Assembly: GCF_030269925.1 (NCBI RefSeq)
Contig: NC_085121.1
Span: 265,501-329,500 of the forward strand
Length of the DNA: 64,000 nucleotides
Direction of reading: 5' to 3'
DNA from: Bombyx mori
Lineage: Eukaryota; Arthropoda; Insecta; Lepidoptera; Bombycidae
The translations under genes and the position numbers were made by a program. Shown here in pieces: positions 9,981 to 21,400 of this stretch (the stretch's first letter is position 1; every line of letters starts with the position of its first letter). The notes under the pieces were generated by a model that ran no database searches, was not told where the DNA came from, and saw only the letters and a program-made list of their open reading frames with translations.

Positions 9981-12900
9981 GCGGGCGAGCCCGGCATAGT
10001 GGTGCTTAGACCTGAAGCCCTCACCCGCACCGAGTCGGAGGAGGAGGACGAGGCAGACTGCGGCCCGCCCTCGCCCTGCGGAGTACGCTTCGTCAACGAC
10101 AACGTGCTCATCAACGGGAAGTCTTCGATGCCGAACAAACCTAACAGAGACAGGATCGCTAAGGTACACCACACATCCTTTATGTAAGCTCCATTAACAA
10201 GAGACCTACCCTATGTAATTCCTTTTTTTAGATGGTTGGACGAGCTCACAGCCCACCTGGTGCTACTGGTTACTGGAGCCCATAGACATCTACAACGTAA
10301 ATGCGCCACCCACCTTGAGATATAAGTTGTAAGGTCTCAGTATAGTTACAACGGCTGCCCCACCCTTCAAACCGAAACGCATTACACGGCAGAAATAGGC
10401 GGGGTGGTGGTACCTACCCGTTTGGACTCACAGAGGTCCTACCACCAATAAAAGTAATGACCACTCGCTATGAAGTATCCTCAAAAGTCCTACGTCTAAC
10501 CTCAAAAGTAATCAAAAATATGCTTCAACCTAATTCTGACCTCTGGATGCGTGCACCGACACTCTGCCAGTCTCTGCGACTCTCTGGTGTCCCCAGCCGC
10601 TAAACATATTCACCCATTGTTTTTCGTTTAATGTTTTTTTCCTACTAGCTATGAATTATTCTATATACACTGTCAATTGTGAATCATTTTCCTGTTATTC
10701 TAAATAACAGTAATAAATATAAATAAAATTCACTCCATAAATAGTTTAAATAATAATATGTTATTAAACTTCAGTTTCCATAGTTCGAGGACCATAGGAC
10801 GTGTTCACAATCGAGCGCCGTGCCAGATAGTAGGGGAGCCCACGATGCCAAATGGGGATTTACTCGAGCGCCATAGAGCCCTATTGGGATGCAAAGCTTA
10901 GATGATAATAAGAAAAAAAAATCATATAATGTATACCTTTTCATCTTTGGGGGAAGCGGCTATAGATTTTCAAATTTGTTAAGAAAAACTGTTGCACGGA
11001 TATACTCGAGCGCGTCAGATATTGATAGCATAAATGTCCTACGTATTTTTAATAATGTATGTATGTTAATCTGACCGTTTGCATGATGGTGGTGGTCGTA
11101 GGTAAGGGTTGAAAATTAAAAAAAAAAATATATCGTACGCGTCATATTTTCTTAAGTGAACCTTAAATAAAGCTCTCATGCAATAACTGACGATTTCGAT
11201 GTGACGCAAACTCGCGGCCATTATTATATAATAATATGAAAAAAACATCGCCATTTTGAAATACTCTAGCGCGTCAGATTAAGATATATGTATATATGGC
11301 CCATCTTTATGTCCTAGACGTGCTGTCTCATGATATGACGATTATCTAGAGGGATCCACATAATAAGACAAACAAAATCATTGAACTTAATTAATTGAAA
11401 AATAAAAAATAAAAAGAATTTCGATTTGTGGAAATCGTCAGATTATATATTTATCATTGTCCTTGAATTAATTCCGTCCAAATAAATAAAAATTGAGTCA
11501 CGCTCGAGAATGTCCAGATAACGTTTTTTTTACAACTTTGTAGCCCTCTCCTTTATTTACGTCATTCTAAAATTGTCAGATTAGTGGAATATACACTTTT
11601 TAGCATGTAATTAACTCACCTACCTTAATCTGACGCGCTCGAGACGCGCAGCCTTATTTATGAGGTTCATATTCGGTGGAGGTACTTAACCGGATACAAG
11701 GTATCCCCCTGTATATTAATCTGCCGCGCTTTAGTAAATCCCGAAATCCCCGCTTGGGCTCCCCTACTAGGAACAAACTCCGTCAAGCCAGATCGGCAAC
11801 TTGTCGCTTTATGTGAACAGTTGGCACGAGGCTAATAAATAATAATATTGATTTCAGCTGAAGCTACAATTTGACGACTCGCTAACCCGCACGTTCGAGT
11901 ATCCTTCAGAGACGTCGATGTGCGAGGAGTCCCCGGCCCCCGCCCCCCTCGCGGCCTCCGCCCCCCTCGCGTCCCTCGCCGACAACACGCACATAGGTGA
12001 GTGCGGTCCAGTAGCCCACTCGTGTCAACGAGTCCTGATGCCTCTACAATACAAAAGACTAGTTGAAGTGAAACCCCTGCCGCTGGCTGGGAGGCGTGTC
12101 GCATGTCCTTAATGTGTCGTGCTTTGTGCGAACAGAGGCCAGGAGCATTGTCACTTAAACATGTTGTAATTTGGGAATGCTTATATCTCATTTTTATAAT
12201 TAATGTAGAGTGCCCTCAAAAATGTCTATTAAATATGACATGTCCTTCTTCAAACGAGGCTTATGGAGAGTATTAAGCGGTAGGCAGCGCCTTGGCTCTG
12301 CCCATGGCATTGCTGAAGTCCATGAGCGACGGTAACCACTCACCATCAGGTGGGCCGTATGCTCGTCTGCCTACAAGGGCAATAAAAATATATATATATA
12401 TATATCCAATAACAATATTATCAGTTCCGGGTAGTCGTGCGCAGAACTACGCACATATGTAGCGGTTACTGCTAATTGTTACGCTGTTCAATCTAACCTG
12501 GTCGCCCTTGAGGCTCCGACCTCAAACCTCGTGATTTTTTACAGAAATAATAATTGTTGGCTAAAGCTAAATATAAATGGTCGTCATAGTGAGTCAATAA
12601 TTAGTGTTCATCAATCAGCAGCGCCCAGTATGGTCTCTCGGTGTGTCTCATATCAATTTAATTTTGATCAGTTTCTAAAACTTTCGATTTCAACTCTTCG
12701 GCCTAAGGTTTTCTAGTTAAATATTATACGAGTATATTTAGTACCAGCCGTACTCGCACGCTCCGCTGGGCATTTAAAATTAACATTATTATTTATAGTC
12801 ATTATTATTAGGGAGTCCAACACTCATATAAATATTAGGCCTATCCATTAAGTACATGTATTTTCTACATGGATACCAAGTTTCAAGTCAATAGGATGCA

Positions 12901-13826
12901 TGGTTCAGCAGTTATATATTAGTATAGATATACAAGTAGTGAGGTGAAGTAGTTCTGTATGACGAAGCTCGAAGCAGTGTAAGCTGCATGTAGTTCAGTG
13001 GTACAGCGTCCGCGTGTGTACAGCATCCGGCGCGCTGTGCAGCTACACGCCCAGCAAGACGCCGCCCGCCACCTTCCAGCTCGGGCTCACGAGGCCTCAC
13101 GACGAGGACGCGCGTGAGTACACACACTCCTACTGCCCCACACTATGAAATACATGAACGGCTCTAACCACTCGCACGATGTGCGCAGTGAGCGCCGTAC
13201 TTCTCTGAGTAAGTGGTCACCGGTACTTGGACGTCACCCAGCGATTTCCAATTCTCTTTTTATTTTTATTGCTTATTTAGTTGGCCGAGCTCCCGGCCCT
13301 CCTGGTGTTAAGCGGTTGCCGGAGCCCATATACATCTACAACGTAGACGCGCCACCCACCTTGAGATACAAGTTCTAAAGTCTCAGTATAGATACAACGG
13401 CTACGTCCTACCCTTCAAACCGAAACGCATTACTGCTTCACGGCAGAAATAGGCGGGGCGGTGATACCGACTCGCGCGGACTCACAAGAGGTCCTACCAC
13501 CAGTAATCACTTGTTCGACTGTGTCGGTGGTGGGTCAGGAGTGGAGCTATTAAGTATAATGCTATAAGCTAAATACGTCGCACATTTATGTAATGTAATT
13601 CCTTTATTAAATTATTTTGACTTTGGAACAATATCTTCTTAACGTGGTACCGTCGTCCCCACGTTGTACTTGATATTTTAGTCAAAATGTACGCATTAAT
13701 GAATACGCCCTCGTGTCCGCAGCGTCGCCCCCCTCCCCGCCCCCCTCCCCGGCCCCCTCCCCCGCCCCCTCCCCGCCGCATTGCTGGACGCGCGCGCGCA
13801 GCCTGTCCGCCGACCTGCTGTTCTAG
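9981..13826 (+). CDS. C-terminal four exons of an unrecognised protein
   Basis: Four exons with AG and GT borders keep one frame: 9981-10163, 11858-11996, 13024-13113 and 13723-13826, ending in TAG. They give 171 codons plus stop. The 5' part of the gene is not visible and may lie upstream or outside the window. The peptide has an acidic stretch (SEEEDEAD), then CGVRFVND, which resembles an RVxF protein phosphatase 1 docking site, then a segment LTRTFEYPSETSM, a proline and serine-rich run in the last exon, and ends LSADLLF. The FEYPSE region and the RVxF-like motif loosely recall the taperin/phostensin group of PP1-binding proteins, but I am not sure and do not name it. Introns hold a 938 bp inverted-repeat element, a LINE tail and SINE fragments. 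Exons are much richer in GC than introns. Confidence 0.7.
10223..10452 (-). mobile_element. Bm1-like SINE lacking its tRNA head
   Basis: It lies in the intron after the first visible exon of the 9981-13826 gene. The reversed tail (T run, gatggttggacgagctcaca) through ccaccaataaaa is present. The part beyond, including the tRNA-like head, is missing, so it is 5'-truncated in SINE sense. Confidence 0.88.
10830..11767. mobile_element. 938 bp TA-flanked inverted-repeat element with internal motif array
   Basis: The ends are inverted copies: GTAGGGGAGCCCA at the left and TGGGCTCCCCTAC at the right. The similarity extends inward to about 40 bp with interruptions (aatggggatttactcgagcg against cgcgctttagtaaatcccg). 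A TA dinucleotide flanks both ends (10828-10829 and 11768-11769), as for Tc1/mariner-superfamily targets. There is no transposase. Inside, a motif close to CTCGAGCGCGTCAGATTA, or pieces of it, recurs about nine times in both orientations. It sits in the intron between the first two visible exons of the 9981-13826 gene. Confidence 0.75.
12240..12402 (+). mobile_element. LINE-A 3' terminal fragment
   Basis: Starts tccttcttcaaacgaggct and runs through aagcggtaggcagcg and catcaggtgggccgta to aagggcaataaaa, followed by a TA microsatellite instead of a pure A tail. It is a plus-strand 5'-truncated copy of the element at 31321 and 55640, lying in an intron of the 9981-13826 gene. Confidence 0.85.
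12730..12928. repeat. Dispersed repeat ending in a TATTAGTATAGAT motif
   Basis: Its end (caagtcaataggatgcatggttcagcagtt, then atattagtatagatata) matches the style of the element at 43270-43485, whose end is ataatattagtatagat. This tail type is common in lepidopteran RTE-like repeats. I assign it by resemblance only. Confidence 0.4.
13262..13506 (-). mobile_element. Bm1-like SINE lacking its tRNA head
   Basis: Lies in the last intron of the 9981-13826 gene. The reversed tail (tttttattgcttatttagttgg) through ctaccaccagtaa is present, and the head half is missing. Confidence 0.85.
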
Positions 13827-16125
13827 TCCCGCGCCCGCTGCTGTCCCCGGGCGCAGTGCCACGACTGATCAATTGTGAACTATAAAGACGTTACGTTAAA
13901 TAATATTATATGAACACTCTCGATGGGTCACTTGTTCGACTACAAAATATGAAATGATAATCTATTTGATCTATGTTAAGTATTTACTACAACATGTATC
14001 GCATTATGAGTCATGACAGGAACATGCTAACATTAGTTTTTAAATTTATTTCAAAAGTATCGTTATATGTACGCGAATATCAATTATTTATATTTTGTTG
14101 ATGACCACGGGCTACTGTATCTTTTAGCCTAAGTTTGTTTATTTATTTTCAATAATTCACTCCGCGAAGTATAGCGGTGGGAAAGTACGGAGGACAGGTC
14201 CATTGAAGTCCCCTCCGCGCGCCCCTCGGTGCATTCCTGATGGGCGGGCCCGGCCACTCCAACCTCTCTTTATATTAATGTTTAATGTTCAATCGAACCG
14301 CTGACTCTCCCACTGTCCCCCGCCCAGCGCTGCAGCTGCTCAATTAATTAATTTCCAACATAACCATGTAGTCGCTTGGGCTCAGTGGACTAGTGCGGGG
14401 GCCTCGTCCACTCGCACGGGCTCATCTTGTGATAGAGGAGCTGTCCTTGATGATGCAATACTAACTATACAATATGGTTCTTAATACAATACAGTCATAC
14501 TCATACATGTACAGTCAGGAAAAACAATAAAAAATTTAAAAAAAAATGAGATTTTGATGTTTAAATTTACTATTTCTATTATTGAGATGAATCGCGACTG
14601 ATAAAGTATTTTTGTAATTAACATTTTTGATAATTGTAATCTGTAGGTATTTTTAATCCTATGCTATAGGTTCTTATGTGTCGTATATTAAGATGATATC
14701 TGGTCTAAAATTACGGCGAAATGTAGATTTGTAGAGGAGACAGTTATTGCAGGAGCTGCGTCAGTGCAGCCGATGTCACACTGGTACTGTCTCCTCGCTC
14801 CGTGGATCATTCCTGATAAATTTATACTGAAACTTACACGCATTTTCTGAGCTTACGAATTTTAAGATAACTTTTTGAATATTTTGTAAAATTTGTATGT
14901 GTCTACTTATATATATATATGTCTACTTTCTATGAAGTAAATGAAATTATATAAACATGTTGCGAAAACTGGTGCCGCTGCCATTATCATTGTCAGCGTC
15001 ACGCGGCACCGTTGTGAGGACCTCGCCTCCGACGTGGGTCCCGGCTGCCGTCTGGTCACTCGCAACATATTACACACATTCCCGATTGTAACTTCAAATA
15101 TATATTAATTATTATAAATATAATGATACTCGAGAAAGTTAATGTGAAGTAATTAAACGTATCATTATCAAAAGGACAAGAGGACTGCTCCTTGTAGTCC
15201 CGCGAGTGCTGGCCGGGACGCCGCGCCGCGTGTTGTTACAGGAATCTTATGATTTATCTAATTATTTGTAAGTTCCGTGAGCTCGAACTCACAGCCGATC
15301 GTTGTGTCGCGCCGCCCTCACCTTACTGTGCAGTGTGTGTACTTATGAGATGTTTTGTAATATCTATGATCTATTGTACTATTGAATATATTGATGATTG
15401 TGTAATAGATGAATATATCTGTATGGTGGGTAGAGTCGCGGCGCACCGCTAGCCGATGTGCGGCTCACAGGAGCGAGGGGGGGCGGGGGGCACGCGGGGG
15501 CGGGGGGCGGACGGACTTCAAGACTGTTGACTTAACAATAAAGTCCCGAGGAGTTCCAGAGACAAGTTCATTGTATATTTTTTTCACTCAAATACGCCAA
15601 TCTATAAGTAATGACGTATGTTTTACATTAAAATCGATTCAGTAGAAGTACACGAGTCAACAGCGGACGTTGCTCAGCGCACGTGGCACAGTGCGCACAG
15701 CGATGACAAGTCCGTCCCTACACCCTCCGCCTGTTTCATTAATGTATTTAGTTTAGTTAACTTTAGTAATAGCATACTTTAGATTTAACATGGTTTACCG
15801 AGTAAACGGACTCATGGATTATACTATTTCTATTTATACATTTGGATAATAATTAATATGAACTAGCCCAAAAAAAATAATACTCGTGCCTCGGTTGAGA
15901 CACAACGCCATTGAAAGGAGCGGCTACTTGCGCCATCTTTACATCTTAAGGTATTTATGGAATTATAACGTGCTCAAGTGAATGTTAGCTTCGGTACAAA
16001 CAAGGAGCGGTCGGGCGCGCCCTGGTGGCCGCCGGCGGCGCCCGGCCCTCGAGCGGCGCCTGCTGTCATTGTCTACATTCAATGTATTCGTGCTTTAACG
16101 GCAATAAAATAATATGATTTGATAC
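13827..16125 (+). other. Probable long 3' UTR of the preceding gene
   Basis: No exon is visible on either strand for 2.3 kb after the TAG at 13824-13826, and none of the repeat families seen elsewhere is present. The only mature-end signals are AATAAA at 15537-15542 and AATAAA at 16103-16108, the latter followed closely by a TG-containing stretch. The region mixes AT-rich DNA with GC-rich patches (15470-15520 and 16000-16060). The absence of transposons for so long in this repeat-dense window fits transcribed 3' UTR. It is an inference. Confidence 0.5.
16103..16108 (+). promoter_or_regulatory. Candidate poly(A) signal
   Basis: AATAAA that would close the long 3' UTR of the 9981-13826 gene. 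It is the last such signal before a SINE begins at 16172. Confidence 0.5.
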
Positions 16126-16171
16126 TTTGCCTCTCATTTTACGAAATTCCCAGACACCATTTATTAAAATA

Positions 16172-16670
16172 ATACCATTTTTTATTGCTTAGATGGGTGG
16201 GCGAGCTCACAGCCCACCTGGTGCTAAGTGGTTACTGGAGCCCATAGACATCTACAACGTAAATGCGCCAACCACCTCGAGATATAATTTCTAAGGTCTC
16301 AAGTATAATTACAACGGCTGCCCCACCCTCCATACCGAAACGCATAACTGCTTCACGGCAGAAATAAGCAGGCTGGTGATACCTACCCGTGCGAACTCAC
16401 AAGATGTCCAATCACCAGTAATTAAGCAAATTATAATTTTGCGGGTTCCTTTTTTATTACACAATGTTATTCCTTTACCGTGGAAGTCAATCGTAAACAA
16501 TTTTCAAGTACGTTATTCATTAGACAAATTGGTACCCGCCAGCGGGATTCGAACGCCGTTGCATGTTGCATCGTTTGATACGATTGCACCGGACGTCTTA
16601 TCCTTTACCCCGCCGCGGGGCCTCGCGCCGACACACCCGCATCGCTCGATACGAACGCAGCGGACGGATT
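16172..16670 (-). mobile_element. Bm1-like SINE with an extra piece of head
   Basis: A nearly complete copy runs from the T run at the left to the reversed head near 16610. After it, the sequence cgatacgaacgcagcggacgg at about 16645-16665 repeats part of the head (cgatacgattgcaccggacg), so the head is partly duplicated. Confidence 0.8.
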
Positions 16671-17089
16671 AACTTGCTCGTTCGCTTTCCTGCCGTTCCA
16701 CGCTCCAAGATCGTGTAGTATATGTGGTCCATATTTTCCTTCACATAAAACCGCTGATCAACACAAACAATCACATAAAAAACCAGAGATGTTGTACCTA
16801 TCGCAACAATTCGTTCCTAAAGATTTGCATCTAGACGTGCCAGAGCTATTATTTGTTTAATGATTCATGACGATACTTTATGGGTAGAAGAAAACGATGT
16901 TCACACAAAGGATGTTCCGGACGTTCAAATTCATAAGGAAAATAAAGTGCCTGATATGAAGGATCGATTCCAAAGTCCATGGACACTAGGTGATTAAGTT
17001 TTGTATCTATATCTAACATCATTAGTCTTTTATTATATCTGACTTTATGTTGATTTTATTAAAGATTAACTAATAAATAAATAAAAAAA
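16671..17089. other. Non-coding or fragmentary coding sequence
   Basis: Mostly unrecognised. A frame from about 16821 to 16994 is open for 57 codons and has coding-like composition (it includes ENDVHTKDVPDVQIHKENK), but it has no partner exon and no match I can name. It may be a relic of a transposon or gene. Confidence 0.3.
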
Positions 17090-17459
17090 GTGTGTGTGTC
17101 CGCTCCGACGCACGACTGGAGTTTACTGGATATAAAAAATTAAACGAAACAATACGAGAAATAGTTCTATATTACGACAACACGATACACTACAGATTAT
17201 TAACAAATTAACGAGACACAAAACAAACGACTAACAAATATATGAAAATACAATAATGAGAGAAACGCGCGATCAGTACGAGGCTTTGTGGCGGACTGCC
17301 GGCGCAGCAGCCCGGCGTCACCTGCGATAACGCATTTCGTGTGACATGCGCAATCAGGCGCATAACGCATTTCGTGTGACATGCTAGTACGATTTTGGTC
17401 CCCATAATTTTCATACCCCGGGCCTATATATGTAAATCGATTCTAAAGGAGTAAACTCC
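17090..17459. repeat. Unclassified dispersed element, copy 2 (tandem pair, left)
   Basis: The same unit as at 1311-1795, from GTGTGTGTGTCCGC to AGTAAACTCC, but 370 bp long: the doubled GC-rich block is reduced. It is followed after six A bases by the next copy, head to tail. The minus-strand open frame of 60 codons ends as in the first copy. Confidence 0.85.
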
Positions 17460-17465
17460 AAAAAA

Positions 17466-17785
17466 GTGTGTGTGTCCGCTCCGACGCACGACTGGAGTTT
17501 ACTGGATATAAAAAATTAAACGAAACAATACGAGAAATAGTTCTATATTACGACAACACGATACACTACAGATTATTAACAAATTAACGAGACACAAAAC
17601 AAACGACTAACAAATATATGAAAATACAATAATGAGAGAAACGCGCGATCAGTACGAGGCTTTGTGGCGGACTGCCGGCGCAGGCGCATAACGCATTTCG
17701 TGTGACATGCTAGTACGATTTTGGTCCCCATAATTTTCATACCCCGGGCCTATATATGTAAATCGATTCTAAAGGAGTAAACTCC
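17466..17785. repeat. Unclassified dispersed element, copy 3 (tandem pair, right)
   Basis: The shortest copy at 320 bp. It is almost identical to copy 2 outside an internal deletion next to CGGACTGCCGGCGCAG. Near identity and the shared A-run junction point to tandem duplication or successive insertion into the same A run. Confidence 0.85.
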
Positions 17786-18428
17786 AAAAAGAAAATAACT
17801 TCTTTTCATTATTTTTAAATACATGCTTAATATTTAAAAATGTGACAAGGATAGGAGGAGAGTTTAAAAAGTCCTAAAAATCGTGTCACGCAATTTATAG
17901 ATGGCCCCCAAAGACCACTCCCACCGCAGAGGGGTACTGCTCAAGCAGGGCCGGGACAGTAGCCTACAAACATATTTTATAAAACACAGTCGCGCCATCT
18001 AATACACCGCTCTTAAAACTAAGCCACATAATAGTTCATCAAAAAGTGTAAGATGGCATTGCCACTCCATCGCATAGTTACCGACAGTCAGTGACAACGC
18101 TACGACAGTTTTCAAGTTGTCAGATTTGAGTGACACAAAATGGCGACTGCAATTTGCGTATGCGCGTGTTTGTAGTTTTCGTTGCGTTTTGTGATAAATT
18201 CTGTTTTCTTCGTGTTTGTGATACTCCAGATAGTGTGTGTAGTCGAGCTCCGTGTTCCTCCGCGCTTCTGTGAAGTTTATATCATAAATTCATAGATTTT
18301 GTGTGCCGGCCTGCCGGCTACTGACCGGGAGACGTTCGTGATAAGACGCTATCGCTATTTGTGTTGGTTTTGCGGAATAGACGCTCAAGTGTATACTTTC
18401 TCTGTGCTCTTGATATTACTTCGACACG
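17786..18428 (+). other. Upstream region of the THAP/P-type transposase gene
   Basis: No exon or repeat is recognised. The last 300 bases are richer in GT and GC (gtgtttgtagttttcgttgcg) and probably hold the promoter and 5' UTR of the gene starting at 18429. No TATA box is placed with confidence, and I see no P-element-like terminal inverted repeat. Confidence 0.4.
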
Positions 18429-21400
18429 ATGCCGAGACGCTGTATATTAAAATGTGCACCAGAACCTGGTAAGCTTCTATACATTATACAACTTCTAGAA
18501 TAATTCAGTTTCAAATGTCCAAATCAATAATACCAAATGGATTCAGCCCAACTGCTACCAAATTTATAAATTAAATAAAATTGCCCAAAGAATTTATGTT
18601 AACATCGAATGTTTGTACAGGTTACGAATCTTGGATAAAGTTGTTTTGATGTGTTTTTTGTACTTTGCTGTTAATAATAATTTAGAGCTGAATTATAGCA
18701 ATAGAAGTAGCGTAATGAAATCCCTTATACACTAGATAATCAATTGTCTCTGACAGTGCTTACCGGTTGTTATCAACAGTATATAGATATCGTACTTAAT
18801 TTTTTCAGGTGTAAGGTTTCACGTATTTCCCAGCCTAGAGAGTAAACCTGAACGTTTTAAGGCATGGGTTCAAGCAATTGGAGGTAAACTGGATACCCCA
18901 GAGGACTATGAATACTACAGAAACCAACGCATATGTGATCGGCATTTTGCAAAAGAAAATAAAAACCGATACAATCGTGTGGACGCTTTGGGAGTTCCAT
19001 CGCTTCATTTAATCGGTAAGAAAAGTTACTTACTGTGTTACTGTAGTAACTAGTTTTAACAGATATATAGATTCTTTTTACTTTTACAGAAACTGATCTG
19101 GGAGAAAGAGAAAAAAATTCTTTAGGAGAAAGCTTTGCCTCCTCAGTACAAGAGACATTGAATTTGGATGTTATTGAACCTACAACTTCCAATGTCCTAG
19201 TTGAAGGTTTGTAAATCTTTGAACAAGAAAAATTGGAATTAATCATAATCATGATTGAACTATAATAATAAAAACAATGCAGAGAATCTAATTTGAAATT
19301 TAGATATTAATATAATTTTATACCTATGTATCTTGCACTTGAGTTTTGAAGCTTAGTGTATGAAAGGGTGCATAAGGGTTTATTTATTTAAATATACTTA
19401 ATTGTACATCAAGATACTTAAATGTCACAATGGGCGAGCCTTATAGCTTAATTTATATTTATACAGGGTTACAGGCTAAGTCAACCTATTCCCGTTAAGG
19501 GCCTGTATTTTACATAGTTTCTGACTGATTTGACTATGAAGCCCCCTATCATAAAACTAACCAATTTAGAGATATTTGAATTTAAATACAAAAAAAAACC
19601 CAATTTTTTGCTATCAGCTTAGATATTTTGAAATGCATAAGTTTAATTATTATTAGTACTTGATTTTTACTTGTAAAATAAGATGCCGTATGACCCCTAT
19701 AACCAATATTGTATGTAAAATGAATAAATAAGTCACAGGCGATTAAAACTTATAAACGCGAATAAAAAATAGATTTTTTTTTCTTTCAAGGATATCTAGA
19801 AACAATATTATCGCGCCTGTTTGGCAGATGTGCTTAACAATATCTACGTTTCATCAGCTATCCAACGAGGTATAACAATCTAGGGTTTAAATAAAACATC
19901 ATAGAAAAAAAATTAGTTGCGAGCCCCCAGGTAGCAGTTCTAACAGTCCCTCGCCAATAATAATTCTCCTTCAAGGTTAATGCGGTGCGCTTTGTAAAAC
20001 AATGCGAAGATGTGTGCAAAACGGGCAGACATGTTGAATATGAAATTTAGACTTAAGATGTTTTTTTGGAACTTGAAAGTTTAATAAACTTAGTATCTTG
20101 TACATATTCACTTATTGTTTTGTTTAGCCTCTCCTGTAGCCTATAAAACTAAGTGTTTTCTACAAATTTTTGATAAAACCCTAGATCGTTATACCTTGTT
20201 AGATAGCTGATGAAACATAGATATTGTTAAGTACATCTGCCAAACAGGCGCCATAATATTTTTTTTAGATATCCTTGAAAGAAAAATTAACTTTTATTAT
20301 TGGTTTCTATTGTCAAATTGGTCTGGTCTTGGTATATGGTCAAATTGGTTTCTATAAGTTTTAATTATCTACATAGACTTATTTATTCATTTTACATACA
20401 ATATTGGTTACAGGGGTCATACAGCATCTTATTTTACAAGTAAAAATCAAGTAATAATAATAATTAGGCTAATGCATTTCAAAATATCTAAGCTGATAGC
20501 CAAAATTTGGGTAATTTTATAAAAAACAATTATATTCAAATATCTCTAAATTGGTTAGATTGATGATAGGGTGTTTCATAGTCAAATCAGTCAGAAACTA
20601 TGTAAACTACATGCCCTTAACAGGAATAGGTCGACGTAACCCTGTATATATATTATAGCCCATACTACTTGCTGATAATGTAGCTTTCATGAAGAAACAA
20701 ATTCTAATCACAAATTTCAGAGCTATTACATTCTTAGGTTTTCAGTTCTAATATCTATTTAATTTTTTTACTTCCAGATATGATGACACGGAACAATAGT
20801 TTATCCTTGCGAAAATATAATATGTACCAAAGTCAAATCAAACAATTAAGGAAAAGAGTGAACACTTTTCAAAAAAGAGAAGATAACTTCAGGACAAGAT
20901 TAGCAAATGCTGAAAAGATTACTGATGAATCTGCATTTAAAAGGATTGCCAAAAATATGACTCTGCCTGCAAAGATTTTTACGAATATGCAGTTTCGCAC
21001 TACGTCAAAAAAACCGTCGGGCAGGAGATTTCTATTAGAAGAAAAAGTGCTATCATTAACACTCTACAAAAGAAGTCCCAAATGTTATTCAATGTTGTCC
21101 AGGTATTTTTCTTTACCAGCGCCTAAAACTTTGAAAAGACTTCTCAGTGAAATTAAATTGGGCCCTGGTATCAATACGATTGTTATGGAAAAATTAAAGA
21201 AAACTGTTAGTGAGCTCACCATGGAAGACCGCTTGTGCACTTTAATTTTTGATGAGATGTCTATAACCCCTCAGCTGCATTATGATGCAGCAAAAGACCA
21301 ATTAAAAGGGTTCACAAGCCATGGACACAAATTAGCAGATCATGCCTTAGTTTTTATGGTGAAAGGCATAAAAAAAAACTACAAGCAACCTACTATTTTA

